From Nonomuraea thailandensis (GTDB taxonomy: Bacteria > Actinomycetota > Actinomycetes > Streptosporangiales > Streptosporangiaceae), in contig NZ_JAMZEB010000002.1 of NCBI RefSeq assembly GCF_024172165.1, forward strand, positions 8,902,501-8,966,500: DNA of 64,000 bases, given 5' to 3'. The notes under the pieces are model-generated. The model ran no database searches. It was not told the origin of the DNA and worked only from the letters and a program-made list of their open reading frames with translations. Numbering within the stretch: position 1 is the first letter of the stretch; each line of letters starts with the position of its first letter. Shown piece after piece: positions 51,082 through 58,329 of the stretch. The position numbers and the translations under genes were made by a program.

Positions 51082-51110
51082 AAAGCTTAAGAAGAAGCTT
51101 TTCAAAAAGC
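51082..51110. promoter_or_regulatory. Overlapping AAGCTT-type palindromes (MarR operator)
   Basis: AAAGCTT and AAGCTTT (51082-51088 and 51095-51101) flank AAGAAG. A second inverted pair GCTTTT/AAAAGC (51097-51102 and 51105-51110) overlaps it. These AT-rich sites fill the 43-base gap between the divergent amidohydrolase and marR genes. Confidence 0.6.
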
Positions 51111-51119
51111 AATCCGCTG

Positions 51120-51641
51120 ATGGGTATCCTCGATCTCGTGAAACCGGACGAGATCGACGCGATGGTGCCCCGCTGGCGTGAGGCGGGCCTGTCGTCGTCG
51201 CTCATCGCCACCCTGGAGCTGGGCAAGCGCATCTCGCGGCTCAACATGCTGTTCGAGCAGGCGATCAAGAACGATCTGGCGGAGCTGGGGCTGACGTACG
51301 CCGAGTTCGACGTGCTGGCGGCGCTGCTGCGCGCGCCCTCCCGCCGGATGCGGCCCAGCGAGCTGGCCAAGTCGCTCTTCCTCACCTCCGGCGGCATCAG
51401 CAACGTGCTGCAGCGGCTGAGCACGGCCGGCTACGTGGAGCGCGAGGCGGACGAGGGAGACGCGCGCAGCCGCTGGGTACGGCTCACCGGCGAGGGGCGG
51501 CGCATGGCGGCGGCCGCGCTGGAGACCACCGCCGGCGCCTATCACGACGTCAGCGCCGGCGTCCCCGAGGAGGTCGTCCGGCAGGCGGCGGACGACCTGC
51601 GCGAGGTCCTGACCCACCTGGGCCGCCGCCGCTACCGCTGA
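51120..51641 (+). CDS. MarR family regulator beside the amidohydrolase
   Basis: This 173-residue protein has an N-terminal helical arm (RISRLNMLFEQAIKNDLAELG). Its winged helix is MRPSELAKSLFLTSGGISNVLQRLSTAGYV, with the wing EADEGDARSRWVRLT. The 43-base divergent gap with two overlapping palindromes suggests it represses both itself and the amidohydrolase gene. No typical ribosome site precedes ATG 51120, so the transcript may be nearly leaderless. Confidence 0.88.
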   Translation: MGILDLVKPDEIDAMVPRWREAGLSSSLIATLELGKRISRLNMLFEQAIKNDLAELGLTYAEFDVLAALLRAPSRRMRPSELAKSLFLTSGGISNVLQRLSTAGYVEREADEGDARSRWVRLTGEGRRMAAAALETTAGAYHDVSAGVPEEVVRQAADDLREVLTHLGRRRYR

Positions 51642-51680
51642 CCCCACAGACCCTGCGGGTCGCGGTCGCCACCGCCGGCC

Positions 51681-52538
51681 TCACAGACCCTGCCGGGCCG
51701 CCCAGGCGGTGACGGCGGCGGCGATGGCGTGCGGGCTGTCCTCCGGCGCGTGGTGGCCCGCCGGGCCGCAGTGCTCGATCTCCAGGGCGGCGATGTTCTC
51801 CGCGCACCAGGCGGCCATCGGCTCGGTGACGAGCAGCGTCGGCGAGGAGTCGAAGGTGAGCAGCAGCTTGGGCACCTCGCCGCTGCCCGCCAGCCACCTG
51901 CTGTAGGCCTCGATCCGCTCGACCACGTCGACGGGCTCGCCGTCGATCGGCTGCGAGCGCGCCCACTGCAGCAGCGGCCGGCGGCTCTCCCGCGTCGGGT
52001 ACGGCTCCAGGTACGGCCGCCGCTCCTGCTCGCTCAGCGGGTGCAGCACGCCTCCGGTGAAGGCGGTCTCCAGCAGGAGGTTCTGGTCGAGCACCAGCGT
52101 CTCGCCCTCGGCGCTCCTGATCATCTTCGACCTGGCCCGCGGCCCCTCACCCAGCTCGGCCAGGCTCAGGGGCCGCACGAAGGTCTCCAGGAACGCCACG
52201 CCGCGCGTCCGCCCCGGGTGGCGGGCCGCCCAGTCGAACGCCAGCGCGCCGCCCCAGTCGTGCCCCACGAGCACCACCTCGTCGAGCCCCAGCGCGTCGA
52301 ACCAGGCATCGAGGTAACGGGCGTGGTCGGCGAAGCGGTAGGCCAGGTCGGGCTTGCCCGACCTGCCCATGCCGATCAGGTCGGGGGCGAGCAGGCGGCG
52401 GCCGGGCCCGGCCACGCCCGGCAGCACCTCGCGCCACATGTGGGAGGAGGCGGGGTTGCCGTGCAGGAAGACGAAGGGGACACCCTGCCCGGACTCCTCG
52501 TAGTGCATCTCGGAGTCGAGCACCTTGATCTCAGGCAT
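51681..52538 (-). CDS. Haloalkane dehalogenase
   Basis: This 285-residue alpha/beta-hydrolase has the residues that distinguish haloalkane dehalogenases from esterases. The nucleophile is an aspartate followed by tryptophan (GHDWGG, D94-W95), the halide-binding asparagine is in HGNPASSHMW (N28), the acid is in FLETF (E118), and the histidine is in AGHHAPED (H262 or H263). The layout corresponds to the DhaA/LinB subfamily. It would hydrolyse carbon-halogen bonds to alcohols in the cytoplasm. Natural substrates of actinomycete members are mostly unknown. It is divergent from a MarR regulator with two matching palindromes between them. Confidence 0.9.
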   Translation of the reverse strand: MPEIKVLDSEMHYEESGQGVPFVFLHGNPASSHMWREVLPGVAGPGRRLLAPDLIGMGRSGKPDLAYRFADHARYLDAWFDALGLDEVVLVGHDWGGALAFDWAARHPGRTRGVAFLETFVRPLSLAELGEGPRARSKMIRSAEGETLVLDQNLLLETAFTGGVLHPLSEQERRPYLEPYPTRESRRPLLQWARSQPIDGEPVDVVERIEAYSRWLAGSGEVPKLLLTFDSSPTLLVTEPMAAWCAENIAALEIEHCGPAGHHAPEDSPHAIAAAVTAWAARQGL

Positions 52539-52556
52539 GATCGGTCCTTTCCAAAC

Positions 52557-52599
52557 CGTTAGTGGCACTAACGAAGTTACATCGTTAGTGCCACTAACG
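52557..52599. promoter_or_regulatory. Twin palindromic MarR operators
   Basis: CGTTAGTG-G-CACTAACG (52557-52573) and CGTTAGTG-C-CACTAACG (52583-52599) are two perfect 17-bp palindromes with centres 26 bp apart, between the divergent dehalogenase and marR genes. Confidence 0.85.
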
Positions 52600-52620
52600 C
52601 AAGCGGATAGGATTCGGCAC

Positions 52621-53079
52621 GTGACGCACGAGATGGACGAGCAGGCCACCCCTGAGGCGCTCCGCGCCCTGCCCAGCCGGACGTTGTCCCTGGTCGCGAT
52701 GTACTCCGACCGGCTCTTCAACGAGGGCCTCGGCGCGGTGGACGCCCGCAGGTGGCACTACGCCGCGCTCGCCGCGCTGCGCGAGGCCGGCCCCGTGAGC
52801 CAGGCCGAGCTGAGCAGGCGCACCGGCATCTACCGCAGCGACATGGTCGCCGTCGTCAACGAGCTCGAAGAGCGCGGTCACGTCGAGCGCGCCCCCGACC
52901 CCGCCGACCGCCGCCGCAACGTCATCAGCATGACCGCCTCCGGCCGCCGCCACCTGGAGCGGCTCGACAAGCTGATCGAGAGCCTTCAGGACGACCTGCT
53001 CGCGCCCCTGACCGGACCGGAACGTGAACAGTTCTCCGCTCTGCTCGCCCGCCTGCTGGCCCATCATTCGCGGCGCTGA
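52621..53079 (+). CDS. MarR family regulator of the dehalogenase
   Basis: This 152-residue protein has the winged helix VSQAELSRRTGIYRSDMVAVVNELEERGHV and the basic wing DPADRRRNVISMT. GTG 52621 follows an AGGA ribosome site; ATG 52633 is an alternative. The two identical-arm palindromes upstream are almost certainly its binding sites, giving joint control of itself and the dehalogenase gene. Confidence 0.9.
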   Translation: MTHEMDEQATPEALRALPSRTLSLVAMYSDRLFNEGLGAVDARRWHYAALAALREAGPVSQAELSRRTGIYRSDMVAVVNELEERGHVERAPDPADRRRNVISMTASGRRHLERLDKLIESLQDDLLAPLTGPEREQFSALLARLLAHHSRR

Positions 53080-53160
53080 GCAGCGCGGAAACCATGGCAG
53101 CCACACATCGGGAGCCCTAGCCTGAGTGCAGTTGGGACCGATCCAGGAGGCGTCACGCCC

Positions 53161-54351
53161 ATGGCCGAAATCAGCACCGGGCAGATGGTCAGGCTCCAGC
53201 GCGAGCGCCGAGGCATGAGCACCACCGCGCTGGCCACCCAGTCCGGCTGCACCCCCAGGCACATCGAGCTGATCGAGCACGGCAAGAGAACACCCTCGCT
53301 CCCCCTGCTGCGGGAGATCGCCAAGGTCCTGGGCGTGCGCACCGCGGTGCTCCTGGGAGAGACCCCGCGCGACTCCCACGAGCCCAGCAGGCCGCAGATC
53401 AGCGACATCGAGCGAGCCCTGTTCACCAGCCGGTCGCTGGGGCCCGACATCGAGCCGCCCGACGCCGAGCAGCTCTCCGAGCGGGTGGCGGCGGCCCGCA
53501 ACGCCTGGTTCACCTCGCAGCGGCGCTACTCGATCCTCATGGCGGCGCTGCCGTCGCTCGTCACCGACGCCGAGAGCCTCGCGCTGGAGCGCACGCACCG
53601 CTCGTACAGCGTGGCGACGGACGCGTACCTGCTGGCCAGAGGGGTGCTCAAGCACCTGCGGCGGGTGGACCTCGCGCATCTGGCCGCCGACCGGGCGATG
53701 CGCTTCGCCGAGGAGTCCGCCGATCCGCTGATGATCGCGTGGGCGTACTGGAACCTGGGGCAGTCGATGTTGTCGGACGACATGCACCAGATCGCCTACG
53801 ACGTGGCGCGGCGCGGCATCGAGCAGCTCGAACCGCACGTCGGCGACGGCGACGAGCGCCACATCAAGGCGCTGGGCGCGCTGCACCTGCTCGCCGCCAT
53901 CGGCGAGGCCCGCATGGGGGCCGACGACGAGGCCAGGGAGCGGGTACGCGGCCCGGCGGCGCGGCTCGCCGAGCGCGTCCAGGACTCCTCGGGCGCCTAC
54001 GACCTGGCCTTCTTCGGCCCCACCAACGTCGCCATCCACATGGCCAGCATCGAGAACGACACCGGCCGCCCCGAGGCGGTGCTGCACCTGGCCGACGACA
54101 TCGACCTGCGCCGCACGCCGTCCATCGAGCGCCGCACCACCCACCTCGGCCACGTCGCCCGCGCCTGCGAGGACACCGGCGACGACGCCGCCAGCCTGCT
54201 CCACCTGCTGCGCATCGAGCGCGAATGCCCCGAGGAGCTCGACCACAAGCTGCTGCTGCGCGAGATGGTCCGGTCGCTGGCGCGGCGGGCCAGGCCGTCG
54301 TGGGCGCCGGAGGTGCGCTACCTCGCCGAACGGCACGACATCCCCATCTGA
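53161..54351 (+). CDS. XRE-type regulator with helical-repeat sensor region
   Basis: This 396-residue protein has an N-terminal XRE helix-turn-helix (GQMVRLQRERRGMSTTALATQ and HIELIEHGKRTPSLPLLREIAKVLG, about 7-62). An all-helical TPR-like region fills the rest (AWAYWNLGQSMLSDDMHQIAYDVARRGIEQL, then ALHLLAAIGEARMGADDEARERV). Proteins of this shape in actinomycetes often pair with small downstream genes. AGGAGG precedes the ATG by about ten bases. A palindrome and two small paralogous genes follow directly. Confidence 0.88.
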   Translation: MAEISTGQMVRLQRERRGMSTTALATQSGCTPRHIELIEHGKRTPSLPLLREIAKVLGVRTAVLLGETPRDSHEPSRPQISDIERALFTSRSLGPDIEPPDAEQLSERVAAARNAWFTSQRRYSILMAALPSLVTDAESLALERTHRSYSVATDAYLLARGVLKHLRRVDLAHLAADRAMRFAEESADPLMIAWAYWNLGQSMLSDDMHQIAYDVARRGIEQLEPHVGDGDERHIKALGALHLLAAIGEARMGADDEARERVRGPAARLAERVQDSSGAYDLAFFGPTNVAIHMASIENDTGRPEAVLHLADDIDLRRTPSIERRTTHLGHVARACEDTGDDAASLLHLLRIERECPEELDHKLLLREMVRSLARRARPSWAPEVRYLAERHDIPI

Positions 54352-54357
54352 GCGCGC

Positions 54358-54372
54358 CGAACTCTGAGTTCG
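54358..54372. promoter_or_regulatory. 15-bp palindrome between the XRE gene and the small gene pair
   Basis: CGAACTC-T-GAGTTCG is fully self-complementary, and an extra half-site GAGTTCG lies at 54402-54408. It is placed as an operator for the small gene pair, most simply for the XRE protein encoded just upstream. Confidence 0.6.
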
Positions 54373-54442
54373 CGCGATACGAACGGGGAGATCTTTCGCC
54401 AGAGTTCGTCACGCAGTGGCGCGCCGGTGCGACTCTGCGTCC

Positions 54443-54637
54443 ATGACCACAGCGCCGAGTGCCGATTTCGTCATGGAACGACTGCTCCAGGAGGCCACGC
54501 GAGAGTTCCCCGGGTGGTCGTTCGAACGAGATCACTCCGGATGGACCGCCGTCCACGACGAGATCCGCCTCACCAGGCCCAGCCTGGCCGCCCTGCGTGC
54601 CCTGCTGCGCGTGCACCGGGCGGCACGGAGAAGATGA
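54443..54637 (+). CDS. Small protein A of a paralogous pair, function unknown
   Basis: This 64-residue protein has an N-terminal helix (VMERLLQEATREF). A short strand region FPGWSFERDHSGWTAVHDEI and a basic C-terminal helix (LAALRALLRVHRAARRR) follow. The spacing of FPxW and WTAV is repeated in the next gene, so the two are probably paralogues. Its stop overlaps the next start (ATGA). GC third-position bias supports coding. I do not recognise the family. Confidence 0.65.
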   Translation: MTTAPSADFVMERLLQEATREFPGWSFERDHSGWTAVHDEIRLTRPSLAALRALLRVHRAARRR

Positions 54638-54888
54638 CGGCGGCGCCGTTCGAGGCCGAGTGGCCGCTGGCGGGGCGGCAGCTCGACGCCCTGCGCAGCA
54701 CGTACCCGGCGTGGGAGATCCACTTCCGCGTCGACGCGCCCAGCGCTGCCCGCTGGACGGCCGTCCTGCTGCGGCCCATGACCGCGCGGTTGTCGGCACA
54801 CGGGGTGCGGGAACGCGTCGGGTGCCCCGACGCCATCACGCTCGCCTCCACCCTGGCCCGCCAGTCCGGCCTCCTCCACAAGGGCTGA
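54634..54888 (+). CDS. Small protein B of a paralogous pair, function unknown
   Basis: This 84-residue protein has the same core as its neighbour: a helix (GRQLDALRSTYPAW), strands with EIHFRVDAPSAARWTAVLL, and a C-terminal helix (CPDAITLASTLARQSGLL). A GGAGAAG ribosome site precedes its ATG, which overlaps the previous stop. Both proteins could be partners or effectors of the XRE regulator, as in other actinomycete regulator/small-protein pairs. No catalytic motif is visible. Confidence 0.68.
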   Translation: MTAAPFEAEWPLAGRQLDALRSTYPAWEIHFRVDAPSAARWTAVLLRPMTARLSAHGVRERVGCPDAITLASTLARQSGLLHKG

Positions 54889-54905
54889 CACCCGCCTCCC
54901 CTTCC

Positions 54906-54928
54906 GCCCGGCCTCCCCGAGGCCGGGC
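54906..54928. terminator. Bidirectional hairpin
   Basis: GCCCGGCCTC pairs perfectly with GAGGCCGGGC around a three-base loop between the small gene pair and the convergent hydrolase gene. Confidence 0.75.
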
Positions 54929-54933
54929 CCGGC

Positions 54934-55746
54934 TTAGGCGAGCACCTCGGCGGCGAGGGCGGCCACGACGGCGGCGACGCGGTCCGGGGCCTTGGCGTGG
55001 GCCGAGTGACCCTGGCCGGGCAGCAGCACGCGCCGCGCGTGCGGAAGGGCGCCCTCCAGCGCGTCCAGGCGCTCCCCCAGGTGTGCAGGGCTGCGGTCGC
55101 CGCCCAGCAGGACCACCGGAGCCTGGATGCCCGCGTACGCGTCCAGGCGGACCCCGAGCGAGTCCATGGCGACGTTGTCCTCGATCTGGCGCGGGGCCAG
55201 GGCGCGCATCCTCGGCGTCACCGCCACGAAGCAGCCCACCAACAGCGCGGCCCAGCCGGGCAACCCCACCGTGTCGCGCACGAAGACCCGCATGGCGCGA
55301 CCGGGGCGGCCCGCGGCGATGGCGGCGCGGGTGCGGCGGTGGACCTCGCCGTCCGGTCCTCCCAGGGGCGGGCCGATGACGACCGGGGGCTCGTAGAGGA
55401 CCGCGCCCGCGAAGGCGGACGGCGCCGCCACCATGGCCTCCAGCGCGATCACCGCGCCCGACGAGTGGCCCGCGAGCAGCACCGGCCCGCCGCCGGCGGC
55501 CTCCACCACCGCGAGGACGTGCCCGACCTCCTGGGCGACCGTGCACGGGGCGCCCTGGTCGAGGTCCAGCCGGTAACGGCGGCGGTGGAGGCGGACCGCC
55601 CGGTGGCGCGGGGCCAGCCGCGCGGCCACCGCCGCCCAGGAGGACCCGTCGTCCAGGCCCGGGTGCAGGATCAGGATGGCGGGGCCGGCGCCCTCGTCGA
55701 CGGCTCGCGCCTCCGTCCCGTCGGCGGCCTTCGCTGTGATGATCAT
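54934..55746 (-). CDS. Alpha/beta-fold hydrolase
   Basis: This 270-residue protein has the nucleophile elbow LLAGHSSGAV, an oxyanion segment ILILHPGLDDGSSWAAVAARL, and the catalytic histidine in LLPGQGHSAHAKAPD. Such enzymes cleave esters, lactones or related bonds; no substrate signature was seen. ATG 55746 has GGAG eight bases upstream. Two operator-like palindromes immediately upstream suggest control by a TetR-type repressor that is not encoded nearby. Confidence 0.85.
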   Translation of the reverse strand: MIITAKAADGTEARAVDEGAGPAILILHPGLDDGSSWAAVAARLAPRHRAVRLHRRRYRLDLDQGAPCTVAQEVGHVLAVVEAAGGGPVLLAGHSSGAVIALEAMVAAPSAFAGAVLYEPPVVIGPPLGGPDGEVHRRTRAAIAAGRPGRAMRVFVRDTVGLPGWAALLVGCFVAVTPRMRALAPRQIEDNVAMDSLGVRLDAYAGIQAPVVLLGGDRSPAHLGERLDALEGALPHARRVLLPGQGHSAHAKAPDRVAAVVAALAAEVLA

Positions 55747-55756
55747 AAGCCCGCTC

Positions 55757-55790
55757 CTTAGCGTCGCCAAGGGCAATTTAGCGCCGCTAA
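55757..55790. promoter_or_regulatory. Two TTAGCG-type palindromes
   Basis: TTAGCG-C-CGCTAA (55778-55790) is perfect and CTTAGCG-T-CGCCAAG (55757-55771) has one mismatch. The centres are 20 bp apart. They lie between the hydrolase gene and the divergent histidine-kinase gene. Confidence 0.65.
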
Positions 55791-55823
55791 GGAGGGCTGG
55801 CAACAGCGGGTTAGGTTGGGGAT

Positions 55824-56921
55824 GTGATCGCCGGGGCCGTACGCGGGCGGTGGCGCTTACCCTCCTGGGCGAGCGACGCCGGGGCCGCCGCGGTGGTGCT
55901 GGCCGCGGAGCTGGGGCTGGCGCACTACGGGCTCGGCGTCAGGGTCGTGCTGCTCACCGTGGCCGGCGCGGGCCTCATGCTGCTGCGGCGCCGGCACCCC
56001 GCCTGGGTGGCCGTGGCGGCGGGGGTGCTCTACCTGATCGGAGCCCAGCCGCCCCAGTACGACGCCCCCGTCAGCGCCGTGATGATCGCCCTGTACAGCG
56101 TGGGCCGCCACGCCTCCGGCCGGGTGGCGATCGGGGTGGGAGCGCTGGCCCTGCCCGTCGGCGCGGTGTCCTCCGGGCTCATGACCGACGCGTCGCTGGC
56201 CGCGTTCCTGACCGTCGTGCTGACTCCCGCGGCGCCGATCGCGGGCGGGCACATCGTCCGGCTGCGCGCCGAGCTCCTGCACAGGCGGCAGCAGCAGGCG
56301 GCCGAGCTCGCGGTACGCGAGGAGCGCCGCCGCATCGCCCGCGAGCTGCACGACGTGATCGCCCACCACGTCAGCGTGATGTCCCTCTACATGGGCGTGG
56401 CCAGGCGCACGATCCCCCTCGACGCCGAGCGCGCCCAGGAGACCCTGCGCACCGGCGAGGACACCGCCCGCCAGGCGATGGCCGAGATGCGGCACCTGCT
56501 CGACGTGCTGCGCACCGACGGGGAGCCGGTGGACGACCAGGCGGACGTCGGCGTCGCGCGGCTGCCCGCGCTGGTCGAGGCGTCGGGGAACGCCACGCTG
56601 GAGGTCGCCGGCGAGGCCGTCGAGCTGCCGACGACCGTGGACCACGCGGTGTACCGCATCGTCCAGGAGGCCCTCACCAACACCCGCAAGCACGCGGCGG
56701 GCGCCCGGTCGCGGGTGCGGCTGGCGTACCGGCCGGGGCTGGTCGAGGTGGAGGTCGGCGACGACGGGCAGCCCCGGCCCGGCGACGTCGGGGTGGGGCT
56801 GGGGCTGGCGGGGATGGCCGAGCGGGTGTCGCTGTGCGGGGGCGAGCTGCGCGCGGGGCCGTCACCGCGGGGCGGGTTCGTCGTGCACGCTCGTATCCCA
56901 CTGATGGAGAAGAAGACGTGA
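55824..56921 (+). CDS. Sensor histidine kinase (NarL/DesK type)
   Basis: This 365-residue protein has about four to five membrane helices in its first 145 residues, then a HisKA_3 dimerisation helix with the phospho-accepting H176 in RRIARELHDVIAHHVS. An HATPase domain follows (ALTNTRKHAAGA as N box, VGLGLAGMAERV as G box). The lack of a large extracellular loop suggests it senses a membrane signal. It overlaps the response regulator by four bases. GTG 55824 has only a weak ribosome site. Confidence 0.9.
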   Translation: MIAGAVRGRWRLPSWASDAGAAAVVLAAELGLAHYGLGVRVVLLTVAGAGLMLLRRRHPAWVAVAAGVLYLIGAQPPQYDAPVSAVMIALYSVGRHASGRVAIGVGALALPVGAVSSGLMTDASLAAFLTVVLTPAAPIAGGHIVRLRAELLHRRQQQAAELAVREERRRIARELHDVIAHHVSVMSLYMGVARRTIPLDAERAQETLRTGEDTARQAMAEMRHLLDVLRTDGEPVDDQADVGVARLPALVEASGNATLEVAGEAVELPTTVDHAVYRIVQEALTNTRKHAAGARSRVRLAYRPGLVEVEVGDDGQPRPGDVGVGLGLAGMAERVSLCGGELRAGPSPRGGFVVHARIPLMEKKT

Positions 56922-57592
56922 TCCCTCAGGACGTGATCAAGGTGCTGATCGTGGACGACCACGCCGTCGTCCGCACCGGGCTGCGGCTGCTGCTGGAGAC
57001 CGCGCCCGGGCTGGCCACGGTGGGCGAGGCGGGCGACGGCGCCGAGGCGGTGCGCCGGGCCCACGACCTGCGCCCCGACGTGGTGCTGATGGACCTGTAC
57101 CTGCCCCGGGTGGACGGCGTGGCCGCGACCGAGCGGATCACCGCGGAGCTGCCGGAGGTCAGGGTGCTCGCGTTGAGCACGTTCGACCTGGAGGAGCACG
57201 TGGTGGCGGCGCTGCGGGCGGGAGCGTCGGGGTTCCTGCCCAAGGACTCCTCGCCGGAGGAGCTGATCGAGGGCATCAGGGTGGTGCACAGAGGTGAGGC
57301 GGCGGTGGCGCCGCGGCTGCTGGTCGGCCTGATCGAGACGTTCGTCCGCCCCGCCAGGCCCAGGGCCGTCAAGCCCGGGCCGCTGCCCGAGCTCACCGGG
57401 CGGGATCGGCAGGTGCTGGAGCTGGTCGCGCGCGGGCTGTCCAACACGCAGATCGCCGGCGAGCTGGGGCTGTCGGTCTCGACGGTGAAGAACCGGGTGA
57501 GCGAGCTGTTCGGCAAGCTCGGGGTTCGTGACCGGGCCCAGGCGGTGATCGCCGCCTACGAGGCCGGGCTGGTCACACCCGGCCAGCCCTGA
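56918..57592 (+). CDS. LuxR/NarL-type response regulator
   Basis: This 224-residue protein has a receiver domain with acidic residues VDDH and phospho-acceptor D59 (VVLMDLYLP), and FLPKD as the conserved lysine. The DNA-binding domain is LTGRDRQVLELVARGLSNTQIAGELGLSVSTVKNRVSELFGKLG. GTG 56918 overlaps the kinase stop and has GGAGAAG upstream. Its end overlaps the convergent ABC ATPase gene by 37 bases. It probably controls that FtsX-type exporter. Confidence 0.93.
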   Translation: MIPQDVIKVLIVDDHAVVRTGLRLLLETAPGLATVGEAGDGAEAVRRAHDLRPDVVLMDLYLPRVDGVAATERITAELPEVRVLALSTFDLEEHVVAALRAGASGFLPKDSSPEELIEGIRVVHRGEAAVAPRLLVGLIETFVRPARPRAVKPGPLPELTGRDRQVLELVARGLSNTQIAGELGLSVSTVKNRVSELFGKLGVRDRAQAVIAAYEAGLVTPGQP

Positions 57593-58329
57593 CGCGGGCC
57601 GGCGTCTCCCGCGTCCCGGCTGGTCACGCCTGGTGAGCCCGGACGCGGGCCGGCGCCCTCGGTCGTCTCCGCCACCCGTCCGTCGGCGAGCACGAGCACG
57701 CGGTCGGCGTGCGAGGCGGCGTGCGCGTCGTGCGTGACCATGATGACGGTCTGCCCCAGCGTGTCCACGACGAGGCGGAGCAGGGCCAGGATCTCCCGCC
57801 CCGACCTGCTGTCGAGGTTGCCCGTCGGCTCGTCGGCGAAGACCACGTCGGGCCGGGCGACCAGGGCGCGGCAGATCGCCACCCGCTGCTGCTGGCCCCC
57901 TGAAAGCTCGTGCGGGCGCCGGTCCACGTGGGCGGCGATGCCGGTCCTGCCGATCAGCTCCGCCACCCAGCCGGGCTCGGCCGCGCGGCCCGCGAGCCGG
58001 GGCGGCAGCTCGATGTTCTCCCTGGCGGTGAGCGCGGGCAGCAGGTTGTAGGTCTGGAAGACGAATCCGATCCGCTCCCTGCGCAGGGTCGTCAGCTCGT
58101 GCTCCCCGAGCACCCCGAGGTCGTCGCCGCCCACGCTGACCGCGCCGGAGGTGGGCCGGACCAGCCCGGCTGCGCACTGCAGCAGCGTCGTCTTGCCCGA
58201 CCCCGACTGCCCCGTCACCGCGGTGAACGAGCCGCGGGCGAAGCCGTGGCTGACGTCCTCCAGCGCGGTCACGGCGGACCCGCCCGTGCCGTAGACCTTG
58301 GTGACGTGATCGAGACGTACCGCGTTCAT
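57556..58329 (-). CDS. ABC transporter ATPase (MacB/LolD type)
   Basis: This 257-residue ATPase has Walker A GQSGSGKTTLLQ, the Q loop FVFQTYNLLPALTARENIELP typical of the MacB group, the signature LSGGQQQR, Walker B VVFADEPTGNLDSRSG, and the H switch VTHDAHAA. The tail after about residue 225 contains two copies of a GxPGVTS unit produced by a DNA duplication that spans the regulator stop. Its ATG overlaps the permease stop by four bases (ATGA). Confidence 0.93.
   Translation of the reverse strand: MNAVRLDHVTKVYGTGGSAVTALEDVSHGFARGSFTAVTGQSGSGKTTLLQCAAGLVRPTSGAVSVGGDDLGVLGEHELTTLRRERIGFVFQTYNLLPALTARENIELPPRLAGRAAEPGWVAELIGRTGIAAHVDRRPHELSGGQQQRVAICRALVARPDVVFADEPTGNLDSRSGREILALLRLVVDTLGQTVIMVTHDAHAASHADRVLVLADGRVAETTEGAGPRPGSPGVTSRDAGDAGPRQGWPGVTSPAS
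57567..57655. repeat. Imperfect 38-bp duplication at the overlap of two convergent genes
   Basis: Segments 57567-57604 and 57618-57655 match at most positions (period 51). The first contains the end and stop of the response-regulator gene, and both encode the repetitive tail of the convergent ABC ATPase. Confidence 0.7.
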
